Source: Prevotella sp. (lineage in GTDB: Bacteria; Bacteroidota; Bacteroidia; Bacteroidales; Bacteroidaceae). Taken from it: 64,000 nucleotides of DNA. Position numbers and translations under genes: made by a program. The first letter of the stretch is position 1, and every line of letters starts with the position of its first letter. Shown here in pieces: positions 49,162 through 57,271 of this stretch. Location of the stretch: assembly GCA_017395215.1 (NCBI GenBank), contig JAFPVW010000087.1, positions 1 to 64,000 of the forward strand, given 5' to 3'. The notes under the pieces are model-generated. The model was given only the letters and a program-made list of their open reading frames with translations, searched no databases and had not been told where the DNA came from.

Positions 49162-52100
49162 ATGATGAAGAAACTGTTAATCATATCACTGTTCATCGCT
49201 CCAACGGTAGCGATGGCACAGACCGCCGACAAGACCGTCACCGGTACCGTCACCGACGCCGCCACGGGACAGCCGCTGGCCGGTGTCTACGTGCAGGCCT
49301 ACGGCAACGGCCGCTTCTCGGCCATGACCGACGAGAACGGACAATACCAGATCAAGGTGCCTGACTACACCACGAGTCTCTCCATGCGCATCGACGGCTA
49401 CCAGCTGCTGCAGAAGGCCATCGCCGGCGAGACCACCGACGCCCGTATGTACTCTGCCGCCTTCAGCCCCGTCTACCAGCAGGCCACCACGGCCACGCTG
49501 AGCCGCCGTGCCGAGGGCTTCGACAACACCGCCGAGCAGAGCATCGACCCGCTCATCAGCCAGCGCCTCGGTGCCGACGTGCGCAGCATAGGCCGCAGCG
49601 CCAACCCCGCCGAGGGTAACGTCATGCTGCTGGCCGGACTCAACAGCCTGCAGACCAACGCACAGCCGCTGGTCGTCATCGACGGCGTCATCACCGACAT
49701 GCAGTACGACCGAACCATGCTTCACGACGGCTACTACAACAACCTGCTGGCCAACCTGAACGTCAACGACATTGAGCGCGTCACCGTGCTCAAGAACGGT
49801 ACCGCCCTCTACGGCGCCAAGGGTGCCGCCGGCGTGCTGCTCATCGACACCAAGCGCAACAAGTCGATGGCCACCAAGATCGACGTCACCATCAACGGCA
49901 GCTACCAGCTCATGCCCCGCACGCCCAAGATGCTGGGCAGCGACGACTACCGCCTCTATGCCACCGAGCTGCTGGCCAACCAGACGGCCAACGTCGGCAA
50001 GCTCGGCTTCGTCAACAGCGATCCCGCGTACTATTATTATAACCAGTACCACAACGACACTGACTGGAAGGACGAGGTCTACCACAACGCCTTCACCCAG
50101 AACTACGGCATCAACGTGCAGGGCGGCGACGACGTGGCCTCCTACAACCTCTCCGTGGGCTACTCGCTGGCCAACAGTACGCTGCGCGACAACAGCTACT
50201 CGCGCTTCAACATGCGACTGAACACCGACATCGAGATCTTCCGCAGCCTCAAGACGCGCTTCGACGCTGCCTACAGCGACGTCAACCGCAACCTGCGCGA
50301 CGACGGCGCACCGGCTCCGGGAGCGCCCGTGGTTACTTCGCCCAACTTCCTCTCGTTGGTCAAGTCGCCGTTCCTCTCGCCCTATGCCTACGACCTGAAC
50401 GGCCACCTGTCAAACTATCTGGCCGAGGCCGACGACTACTTGGAGCAGGTCTACGGCACCGACGCCTCGCTGGCCAACCCCACGGCCATCCTGGAGTATG
50501 GCGACGGCGAGAACCGCAACCAGTTCGGCAACCGCATGATCTCGTTCTCAATCACCCCGCGCTATGAGTTCAGCAAGAGCCTCGCTCTGTCCGAGCACTT
50601 CAACTTCTCGCTCGTCAACACCAACGAGAACTACTACCTGCCCATGGGCGGCGTACCGCAGTTCAAGGTGGCTGGTCTCGGCGAGAACTACATGAGCAAC
50701 CTCGCGCAGAGTATGGCAGCCCGCCAGACCGCCATCCAGAGCGACACGCGCCTCAGCTGGAACCATCGCTTCAATGCCCACAACGTCTCCGTCATCGGCG
50801 GCATGCGCTTCCAGAGCATGAACTACAAGCTCACCTCGCAGCGCGGCTACAACACCGGCAACGACAAGACGCCCAACATGTCGACGTCGCTGCAGTACAA
50901 GTCGACCGACGGTGCCGACGACAAGTCGCGCTCCATCACCTGGTACGCACAGGCCGACTACAACATGGCCGAGAAGTACTACCTCACCGCCGGACTGTCG
51001 GCCGAGACCTCTTCGCGCTTCGGCGACGATGCCGACGGCCTGAAGCTCTTCGACACCGTCTGGGGGCTCTTCCCCAGCGTGCAGGCTGCCTGGGTGCTCA
51101 GCAACGAGTCGTGGCTCGCCCGCGTCAAGGGCATCGACTACCTGCGCCTGAACGTAGGCTTCGACATCAGCGGCAACGACAACATCGACTATACCGCCTC
51201 GCGCACCTACTTCGTGGCCAACCGCATGATGGGCTCCGGCGGCGGTGCCTCCGACGGCGTCGACGGCAAGTCCATCGGCAACATCGGCAACACCAAGCTG
51301 AAGTGGGAGACCACCAGCCGCCTGACCGCTGCCCTCGAGGGTAACTTCATCGACAACCGCCTGAACCTGCACGTGGGCTACTTCCGCAGCTGGACGCGCG
51401 ACCTGCTCACACTCCACCGCCTGGCCTGGACCAGCGGTCTGGAGCAGAACTGGAGCAACGACGGCAAGCTCGAGAACGAGGGCTTCGACGCCGGCTTCGG
51501 CGTGAAGGTGCTCGCCCTGAAGGACTTTACGTGGGAGGTCGGTGCCAGTGCCGGACACTATAAGAGCAAGATGACGGCCCTGCCCGACGACAAGCCGATT
51601 GAGACCAGCCTCTACGGTGCCACCGTGCTCACCAAGGTGGGCCAGCCCGTCGGCGTCTTCTACGGCTATAAAACCGAGGGCGTGCTCACCACGCAGGCCC
51701 AGGCCGACCAGGCCGCCCTCTATCAGGTCAACGAGCGCGGACAGCGCGAGTACTTCGCAGCAGGCGACATGGCCTTTGCCGACCTCGACGGCAACCACGT
51801 CATCGACGAGGCCGACCGCACCGTCATCGGCGACCCCAACCCCGACATCTACGGCAACATCTACACGCGCCTGGCCTGGAAGCAGTGGACGCTCAACGCC
51901 ACGATGAACTACTCGCTCGGCAACGACATCTACAACTACCAGCGCGCACTCCTCGAAGGCGGCTCGCAGTTCTACAACCAGACGACGGCCATGAACAGCC
52001 GCTGGACCACCGAGGGACAGCAGACCGACGTGCCACGCATCAACTACGGCGACCCCATGGGCAACTCACGCTTCAGCGACCGCTGGATCGAGGACGGCTC

Positions 52101-52329
52101 ATACCTACGCCTGGCTAACGTCACGCTGGCCTACGAGCTGCCCATCCAGAGCACCTACCTGCAGGGCATCACACTCTGGGGCTCGGCTCAGAACCTGTTC
52201 ACCCTGACCCGCTACCTCGGCGGCGACCCCGACTGCTCACTCTCAGGCAGCGTCCTGGCGCAGGGCATCGACCGTGGCGTCCTGGCCCGTGGCCGCTCGT
52301 TCTCCTTAGGCATCAAGATCAACCTCTAA
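49162..52329 (+). CDS. SusC/RagA-family TonB-dependent outer-membrane transporter (second)
   Basis: 1056 residues. The start at 49162 is supported by an AGGAGG Shine-Dalgarno (49148-49153) and a signal peptide (TVAMAQ); a longer frame reaches back into the preceding gene. A CarboxypepD_reg-like domain (VTGTVTDAATGQPLAGVYV), a plug (AQPLVVIDGVITD, VLKNGTALYGAKGAAGVLLIDTK) and a barrel ending SFSLGIKINL. It forms a second SusCD complex with the gene at 52343. The plug signature is diverged from SusC1, so the two probably handle different ligands or different partners. Confidence 0.93.
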   Translation: MMKKLLIISLFIAPTVAMAQTADKTVTGTVTDAATGQPLAGVYVQAYGNGRFSAMTDENGQYQIKVPDYTTSLSMRIDGYQLLQKAIAGETTDARMYSAAFSPVYQQATTATLSRRAEGFDNTAEQSIDPLISQRLGADVRSIGRSANPAEGNVMLLAGLNSLQTNAQPLVVIDGVITDMQYDRTMLHDGYYNNLLANLNVNDIERVTVLKNGTALYGAKGAAGVLLIDTKRNKSMATKIDVTINGSYQLMPRTPKMLGSDDYRLYATELLANQTANVGKLGFVNSDPAYYYYNQYHNDTDWKDEVYHNAFTQNYGINVQGGDDVASYNLSVGYSLANSTLRDNSYSRFNMRLNTDIEIFRSLKTRFDAAYSDVNRNLRDDGAPAPGAPVVTSPNFLSLVKSPFLSPYAYDLNGHLSNYLAEADDYLEQVYGTDASLANPTAILEYGDGENRNQFGNRMISFSITPRYEFSKSLALSEHFNFSLVNTNENYYLPMGGVPQFKVAGLGENYMSNLAQSMAARQTAIQSDTRLSWNHRFNAHNVSVIGGMRFQSMNYKLTSQRGYNTGNDKTPNMSTSLQYKSTDGADDKSRSITWYAQADYNMAEKYYLTAGLSAETSSRFGDDADGLKLFDTVWGLFPSVQAAWVLSNESWLARVKGIDYLRLNVGFDISGNDNIDYTASRTYFVANRMMGSGGGASDGVDGKSIGNIGNTKLKWETTSRLTAALEGNFIDNRLNLHVGYFRSWTRDLLTLHRLAWTSGLEQNWSNDGKLENEGFDAGFGVKVLALKDFTWEVGASAGHYKSKMTALPDDKPIETSLYGATVLTKVGQPVGVFYGYKTEGVLTTQAQADQAALYQVNERGQREYFAAGDMAFADLDGNHVIDEADRTVIGDPNPDIYGNIYTRLAWKQWTLNATMNYSLGNDIYNYQRALLEGGSQFYNQTTAMNSRWTTEGQQTDVPRINYGDPMGNSRFSDRWIEDGSYLRLANVTLAYELPIQSTYLQGITLWGSAQNLFTLTRYLGGDPDCSLSGSVLAQGIDRGVLARGRSFSLGIKINL

Positions 52330-52342
52330 TATATTCGCAATC

Positions 52343-54070
52343 ATGATTACCAAAAGCATAAAGTCCCTCTTCATCGCCTGTCTGCTGTGCTGCGGCGGTG
52401 CCGCAGCCCTCACCGGCCTCACCGCCTGCAACGACATGCTCGACACCGACTCCGAGCTCGTCGAGTTCCAGGAGGATAACCGCCTCAACCAGCCCACCGA
52501 CTCCGTCTACAGCGTCATGGGCATCATCTACAAGCTGCAGACGCTGGCCGACCGCACCGCCCTGCTCGGCGAAATGCGCGCCGACCTCGTCAGCCCCACC
52601 AGCGAGGCCAGCTCCGACCTGAAGGCCATCGCCGCCTTCGACATTGCCGACGGCAACCGCTACAACAAGATCAGCGACTACTACGCCGTCATCAACAACT
52701 GCAACTACTTCCTGGCCAAGGTCGACACCACGCTCACCAAGCATGGCCGACGCATCTTCGAGTCGGAGTATGCCGCCGTCAAGGCCTTCCGCGCCTGGAC
52801 CTACCTCCAGCTGGCGCTTGTCTACGGCGACGTGCCCCTCGTGCTGCAGCCCGTGCTCACCGAGAAGGAGGCCGAGGAGGCCATGAACAAGCAGTTCTCG
52901 TCGATTACCGACATCTGCAACTACTTCGTCACCGACCTCGCGCCCTATGTCGACACCAAGCTGCCGCAGTATGGCACCATCAACAGCATGAACTCGCAGA
53001 AGTTCTTCATCCCCGTGCGCGCCCTGCTCGGCGACCTCTGTCTCTGGGCCGGCCGCTATCAGGAAGCTGCCACCTACTACCACGACTACCTCACGCTGCG
53101 CACCAACCCCATCACGACGGGCGTCACCAGCGTGTCGTGGAACCGCGAGACACGCGACTTCCAGCGCGTGGAGTCAGGCTTTGCCAACTCGCTCGCTGAT
53201 GCCAACGGCAGCGAGGTCATCACCTTCCTGCCTATGGAGCCGAGTGAGTATGAGGGCGTCTACAGCGACCTGCAGAACATCTACTCGTCGACGCTGCGCA
53301 ACAACTACTACGCACAGGCTTCGCCCTCGACGGCCTACTTCCGCCTGTCGGCCAGCCAGAACTACTGCATGAAGTACCGCGTCAGCGACGCCCAGACCGA
53401 CACCGTCTATGCGCCGAAGGAGAACCTGCTGCAGACCTATCAGGAAGGCGACCTCCGTCTCTACGACTCCTATCGCACACAGGTGGTCAACCAGGACCAG
53501 AACTCGCGCTACGCCGCCAACCGCCAGACGCTCTCGAAGCTCAACCAGAAGGGACTGACGCTCTACCGCCGCCAGGTGGTCTACCTCCACTTCGCCGAGG
53601 CCCTCAACCGCGCCGGTTATCCGCAGTCGGCCTTCGCCGTGCTGAAGTACGGTCTCTACGACCAGACCATCCGCGAGCGCATCGACGGCATCGAGCGCCA
53701 GCAGGCTGCCGGACTCCTCGCGTTCGAGACCAACACCTTCACCCAGCAGAACACTCTGGGCATCCACTCTCGCGGCTGTGGCGACGCCGATGCCGACACG
53801 CTCTACGTGCTGCCCCAGCCGACGGCTCCACTGGCCTCGCGTCAGGACACCGTGGCCTTCCAGCAGCCGCTTGTCGAGGACTATATCGTGCGTGAGCTGG
53901 CACTTGAGACTGCCTTCGAGGGCCAGCGCTACTACGACCTCATGCGCGTAGCCCTGCGCCGTGGCGATGCCACCTATCTGGCCGACCCCGTCAGCCGCCG
54001 CAACGGCACCCGCGACGAGGCCCTCTTCGCCCGCCTCTCTGACAAGGCCAACTGGTACTTGAAGAAATAG
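52343..54070 (+). CDS. SusD/RagB-family surface glycan-binding lipoprotein (second)
   Basis: 575 residues, starting MITKSIKSLFIACLLCCGGAAALTGLTACND with lipobox LTAC and acidic residues soon after. The helical SusD fold ends with RQVVYLHFAEALNRAGYP and VRELALETAFEGQRYYDLMRVALRRGD, the usual C-terminal signature. It is shorter and more diverged than typical SusD around residues 240-330. It is the last gene of the fasciclin/Sus operon; a strong terminator follows about 100 bp downstream, inside a larger inverted repeat. Confidence 0.93.
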   Translation: MITKSIKSLFIACLLCCGGAAALTGLTACNDMLDTDSELVEFQEDNRLNQPTDSVYSVMGIIYKLQTLADRTALLGEMRADLVSPTSEASSDLKAIAAFDIADGNRYNKISDYYAVINNCNYFLAKVDTTLTKHGRRIFESEYAAVKAFRAWTYLQLALVYGDVPLVLQPVLTEKEAEEAMNKQFSSITDICNYFVTDLAPYVDTKLPQYGTINSMNSQKFFIPVRALLGDLCLWAGRYQEAATYYHDYLTLRTNPITTGVTSVSWNRETRDFQRVESGFANSLADANGSEVITFLPMEPSEYEGVYSDLQNIYSSTLRNNYYAQASPSTAYFRLSASQNYCMKYRVSDAQTDTVYAPKENLLQTYQEGDLRLYDSYRTQVVNQDQNSRYAANRQTLSKLNQKGLTLYRRQVVYLHFAEALNRAGYPQSAFAVLKYGLYDQTIRERIDGIERQQAAGLLAFETNTFTQQNTLGIHSRGCGDADADTLYVLPQPTAPLASRQDTVAFQQPLVEDYIVRELALETAFEGQRYYDLMRVALRRGDATYLADPVSRRNGTRDEALFARLSDKANWYLKK

Positions 54071-54080
54071 TGCCTCACGT

Positions 54081-54370
54081 GCGCGCCCGCGCGCCCGTTG
54101 ATAGCGAATCATACTATTTATCCTACACTTCCGACACTCCCTACACCGGAAGCCGTCAACACAGAAAACCGCCACGCCTTCTCCAAGACGTGGCGGTTTT
54201 CATTCATAACCCGCCGCCTTTTTGGCAAAACCCGCCGCCTTTTGCCCATAAACCCCCGCTTTACGATTGTTCCACGGCGTGGAATAATTCCGCAGCATCA
54301 TCCTTAGGTGTAGGAAGTGTTGGAAGTGTAGGATAAAAAGTGTGATTTACAATCAACGGACGCGCGCGCG
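54081..54370. repeat. Large imperfect inverted repeat surrounding the operon terminator
   Basis: A 31-bp arm at 54117-54147 (TTTATCCTACACTTCC...CTACACC) is complementary to 54307-54337 with two mismatches. Outside it, CGCGCGCCCGTTGAT (about 54088-54102) matches the complement of ATCAACGGACGCGCGCG (54352-54368) with small differences. The interior contains the terminator and a direct repeat AACCCGCCGCCTTTT (near 54208 and 54226). No gene is present in 54071-54419. Confidence 0.6.
54165..54200 (+). terminator. Strong terminator of the fasciclin/Sus operon
   Basis: AAAACCGCCACG (54165-54176) pairs perfectly with CGTGGCGGTTTT (54189-54200), a GC stem ending in T residues, 95 bp after the SusD2 stop. 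The A-rich left side allows bidirectional use. Confidence 0.75.
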
Positions 54371-54419
54371 AAAGCAAAGCTTCCGTCACTTCGGGGCTGG
54401 GGTGAGTTTGTAATGCCTG

Positions 54420-55301
54420 TTAAGGCTTCTGCAGCTGATAATCGTCAATCAGCTTCGCAATGACTGAATTTATTTGGTTTGAAATGATTTCATACAGAGC
54501 ATTCAGCTTATAGGTCGTTACGAGGTCCTTAACAGCGATGTTGATGGCGCTATTCCAGGCTTGAGCGTCCTGAGCAGCCTGATCTTTAATCGCCTGCATG
54601 ATAGTTATTCTCTGGGCTTCGCTCAGAGCGTCAGCATAAGATTTACTAGTATCTACTGCTTTATTTTGGGCACTTTGAATCTTTTCTTCCAAAGTATTCA
54701 GCTGATAGGACTGAACAAGGGTCTCAATAGCCGCATAGATAGCAGCCTCCCAGGCCTCCTTATCCTGCTGGGACTGCCCCAAAATCCGATTGTCAGCATA
54801 CTGCTGAGCAGCTGATTGAGCTTCTTCAGCTTTTTCATTAGCTTTAGTATCTGCGTAAGCTTTTAGTGTTTTATCGAGGTTTGGAAGCTGGTTTTGGAGA
54901 CTTTGGATCTTTGTATCATGTTCACCTATCACTACAGCATTCTGTGCTACATCACTTTGAATAGTGCTATTGATTTTGTCCTGAGAGTTCTTGTTTTCCT
55001 GGACTTCTTGAGCCAGAGAAGTAATTGCAGATTGGTTTGATACAATTTGACTACTGACTTCTGCTTTCACCTGATTGGTGTACGCTTTAGCTTCTTTCAC
55101 AGCATTGCTAACAAGCGTCTCGATGGTTTCACCACTCACGGTCAGTTCGCCGTTCTTGAAGGAGACGTTCTTTACTTCGTTCGGTCCGATGGTCAACTTG
55201 GTACCATTCTGCATTTCTATCACCATTGAATAGGTGTTCGTCTGTGCGCTGGCAGTCAGCGTCAGCATCGCTAATAGCGGCAAAAGGAATAATTTCTTCA
55301 T
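54420..55301 (-). CDS. Secreted coiled-coil protein of unknown function
   Basis: 293 residues with a signal peptide (LTLTASAQ). Residues 22-65 are beta-rich (YSMVIEMQNGTKLTIGPNEVKNVSFKNGELTVSG), like the short strand repeats at the start of many Bacteroidota secreted proteins. The rest is a long helical coiled coil rich in Gln, Ala and Lys, with two similar ends: EAWEAAIYAAIETLVQSYQLNTLEEKI and QAWNSAINIAVKDLVTTYKLNALYEII. No enzyme motif. It follows the dockerin-like gene by 30 bp, so both are probably expressed together. Its role may be structural, at the cell surface. Confidence 0.7.
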   Translation of the reverse strand: MKKLFLLPLLAMLTLTASAQTNTYSMVIEMQNGTKLTIGPNEVKNVSFKNGELTVSGETIETLVSNAVKEAKAYTNQVKAEVSSQIVSNQSAITSLAQEVQENKNSQDKINSTIQSDVAQNAVVIGEHDTKIQSLQNQLPNLDKTLKAYADTKANEKAEEAQSAAQQYADNRILGQSQQDKEAWEAAIYAAIETLVQSYQLNTLEEKIQSAQNKAVDTSKSYADALSEAQRITIMQAIKDQAAQDAQAWNSAINIAVKDLVTTYKLNALYEIISNQINSVIAKLIDDYQLQKP

Positions 55302-55331
55302 AGTTGTTAGGGTTATTGTTGTTCGACTTGT

Positions 55332-55754
55332 TTACTGAATTCCTGTGACGAGGTCAATGATTCGCGCGACGTCGATAATGGTCACTGCCCCGTCACCGTC
55401 TACGTCGGCAGCCTCACTCTCAATCGGCGGGTTTGGCTTGCCGAGAATAAAGTTGTTGATGGAGAAGGCGTCGCTGATGTCTATCTTGCCGTCGGTGTTC
55501 ACATCGTGTACCATGACGTCAGTCACCGAGAATGTCCACTTCTGCACGTTTTGCAGAGGGGTGGTCACCGTCCCGCTTGTGGTCTGGATAACCATCTTAT
55601 CGTTAGCAAACGTGATTGTTGGTGCGTCAGCCAAAGAATAGCTGACGGGGCTATGATCAGAGGTCACGTTCAGGAACTGTACGTCGTCCTGTCCGCGGGC
55701 ATGCTGACCGTGCAGCAAGAGTGTTAGAGTAAGAAAGAAAAACAGTCTCTTCAT
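55332..55754 (-). CDS. Small secreted protein with dockerin-like calcium repeats
   Basis: 140 residues from ATG 55754; the longer frame to 55826 runs over the terminator of the upstream RNA. Signal peptide MKRLFFFLTLTLLLHGQHARG. The central part (YSLADAPTITFANDKMVIQTTSG...NVQKWTFSV) is the common Bacteroidota beta-strand motif found near C-termini of secreted proteins. The C-terminus holds two dockerin-like repeats: DVNTDGKIDISDAFSINNFILG and DVDGDGAVTIIDVARIIDLVTG. It may bind calcium or a surface partner. A structured RNA precedes it. Confidence 0.75.
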   Translation of the reverse strand: MKRLFFFLTLTLLLHGQHARGQDDVQFLNVTSDHSPVSYSLADAPTITFANDKMVIQTTSGTVTTPLQNVQKWTFSVTDVMVHDVNTDGKIDISDAFSINNFILGKPNPPIESEAADVDGDGAVTIIDVARIIDLVTGIQ

Positions 55755-55826
55755 AACCGAAAAATCAACTGCGTCAGGCAGACACCCGGAACCCGACAGT
55801 TCAACATAAATGTTACGGCTATACAT

Positions 55827-55947
55827 AAAAAGCGGCGTGGGGTCTAAGCATCGAGATAACGCCTTTTCCTATATATAGGTCCTCCTGCCCAGCTACAGTC
55901 CCTTGCAAGTGTGCAGTCTGCCCTTTCAGGGCATCAGCAGAAAGGAC
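55827..55947 (-). ncRNA. Candidate structured noncoding RNA with its own terminator
   Basis: Downstream of a near-consensus promoter (minus strand) lie: a closing stem, GCAGAAAGGAC (55937-55947) with GTCCTCCTGC (55879-55888); two enclosed hairpins, TGCCCT-TTC-AGGGCA (55919-55933) and CTACA/TGCAG (about 55893-55916); a palindromic hairpin CCTATATATAGG (55868-55879); and a terminator-like stem GGCGT/ACGCC (55834-55838, 55859-55863) followed on the minus strand by GCTTTTT. The roughly 120-nt RNA could act alone or as a riboswitch/attenuator for the dockerin-like gene. No known class was recognised. Confidence 0.6.
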
Positions 55948-55952
55948 GGGGA

Positions 55953-55984
55953 CAAAGATACGGAGAAAAATCGAAAGGCGCAAG
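55953..55984 (-). promoter_or_regulatory. Promoter of the structured RNA
   Basis: The minus strand has TATCTTTG (55953-55960) and CTTG (55981-55984) with 20-bp spacing. Confidence 0.6.
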
Positions 55985-56010
55985 CTTTTCGGGCAAAAAA
56001 CAGCAAAAAG

Positions 56011-56042
56011 TTTGGAGGTTTGACGAATAATTACTATTTTTG
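56011..56042 (+). promoter_or_regulatory. Promoter of the PD-(D/E)XK protein gene
   Basis: TTTG (56011-56014) and TATTTTTG (56035-56042) with 20-bp spacing, 22 bp before the ATG at 56064. It is divergent from the structured-RNA promoter. Confidence 0.65.
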
Positions 56043-56063
56043 CAGTCTAAAAGAAGCAAGATT

Positions 56064-57143
56064 ATGATAGTAGCCAACCCGATTTACGACATTGTCTTTA
56101 AATACCTGATGGAGGACGAGCGAATAGCCCGTACCATTCTGTCGGCTCTGCTGAAGAAGGATGTGATAGAGGTTCATACCCGTCGCAATGAGTACACCGA
56201 CCAGCAGCGCGACAACCTCTCGATATTCCGCATCGACTTTGGCGCCACCATCCGTAATGTTGACGGTACAGAGCAGCTCATATTGATAGAGGTGCAGAAG
56301 ACGTGGGTAGAGACTGAGACACTACGGTTCCGCCAGTATCTTGGGGCACAATATGCCAGCAAGGGCAACATCGTGGGCCACGGCCGGCAAGAGCATGCCC
56401 TGCCTATGGTGGCTGTCTACCTGTTAGGCCATAAGGTCGGCGACATCGAGGAGCCGGTCATCTATGTGAACCACAGTGTTTGCGACTACTACGAGCAGCC
56501 TGTTGAGAAGGGAATTCCTGATCCGTTTGTCGACAGTCTGACCCACAACAGCATAATCGTGCAGATTCCGCGTCTCCACGGGCGTATTAACAATAAACTC
56601 GACAAGGTGCTGAGCATCTTCGACCAGACTCATGCGGACCGTAACAATATGCAAACGCTGAACATCGATGAAGAGGTATATGCCGGCGATGCCGATATGC
56701 AGCCCATTATTCACCGATTAGTTAGTGCTGCTGCTGACACGGAAATGCGGCATAAGATGAATGTTGAGGATGAATTCTTCTCTGTTCTGGAAAGACGTGA
56801 GACCGAGCTGATGATGATGGACAAGCAGCTGGCAGAGACTAAAGTGGTCTTGAAGGAGAAGTCGGCAGCGCTGGAGGAGACTAAAGTGGTTTTGGAGGAG
56901 AAGTCGGCAGCGCTGGAGGAGAAGTCGGCGGCGCTGGAGGAGAAGTCGGCAGCGCTGGAGGAGAAGTCGGCGGCGCTGGAGGAGACTAAAGTGGTCTTGG
57001 AGGAGAAGTCGGCAGCGCTGGAGGAAGCCGAAGATGCTTTACGTAAATCGATAAAGGCACTTTTGAAGTTTAACTTGCCGCCAGAGGCAATTGCATCGAC
57101 GCTCGGCATAAGCATGGAAGATGTTCAGCGGTTAGCAGATTAG
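56064..57143 (+). CDS. PD-(D/E)XK nuclease-family (Rpn/transposase-like) protein with heptad repeats
   Basis: 359 residues from ATG 56064; the longer frame begins inside the promoter. The N-terminal 230 residues match the PDDEXK family related to recombination-promoting nucleases: MIVANPIYDIVFKYLMED, then RIDFGATIRN and LILIEVQKTW, giving the D...ExQK site. A coiled coil follows, made of near-identical heptads EEKSAAL and EETKVVL (about 270-325). The C-terminal helices (LPPEAIASTLGISMEDVQRLAD) look like a small HTH-like motif. These genes are common, multicopy and mobile-associated in Bacteroidota. The heptad array is likely to vary between strains. Confidence 0.85.
   Translation: MIVANPIYDIVFKYLMEDERIARTILSALLKKDVIEVHTRRNEYTDQQRDNLSIFRIDFGATIRNVDGTEQLILIEVQKTWVETETLRFRQYLGAQYASKGNIVGHGRQEHALPMVAVYLLGHKVGDIEEPVIYVNHSVCDYYEQPVEKGIPDPFVDSLTHNSIIVQIPRLHGRINNKLDKVLSIFDQTHADRNNMQTLNIDEEVYAGDADMQPIIHRLVSAAADTEMRHKMNVEDEFFSVLERRETELMMMDKQLAETKVVLKEKSAALEETKVVLEEKSAALEEKSAALEEKSAALEEKSAALEETKVVLEEKSAALEEAEDALRKSIKALLKFNLPPEAIASTLGISMEDVQRLAD
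56855..57026 (+). repeat. 21-bp heptad-coding tandem repeat
   Basis: About eight copies of a 21-bp unit (GAGAAGTCGGCAGCGCTGGAG type, alternating with ACTAAAGTGGTCTTGGAG variants) encode the coiled coil of the PD-(D/E)XK protein. High nucleotide identity between units suggests recent expansion. Confidence 0.75.
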
Positions 57144-57183
57144 CTCAGAGCCAGGATAGTAGATGACGTTACTTATAGTTTAT

Positions 57184-57218
57184 AAAAATGTCTCATTGTA
57201 GATTTATGAAACATTTTT
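57184..57218. terminator. Bidirectional terminator after the PD-(D/E)XK gene
   Basis: AAAAATGT (57184-57191) pairs with ACATTTTT (57211-57218), with inner TCAT/ATGA, 40 bp after the stop codon. Confidence 0.65.
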
Positions 57219-57244
57219 GACGGTTGACTTTAATAAGAATTTAG

Positions 57245-57252
57245 TAATTTTG
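57245..57252 (+). promoter_or_regulatory. -7 element of the GH115 gene
   Basis: TAATTTTG, 20 bp before the GH115 ATG. A TTG-type element lies about 20 bp further upstream. Confidence 0.55.
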
Positions 57253-57271
57253 CGGAAAAGAATGTTGGACG

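Noticed and set aside
55879..55947. The structured RNA as a cobalamin riboswitch or 4.5S RNA
   Set aside because: GGCAGGAGGACC and CTGTAGCTGG recall parts of both, but the other conserved cores (the full B12 box with its upstream elements; the GGAAGG/AGCAGCC apical loop) are absent.
56855..57026. Regular repeats as a CRISPR array
   Set aside because: The units are contiguous without spacers and encode in-frame coiled-coil heptads.
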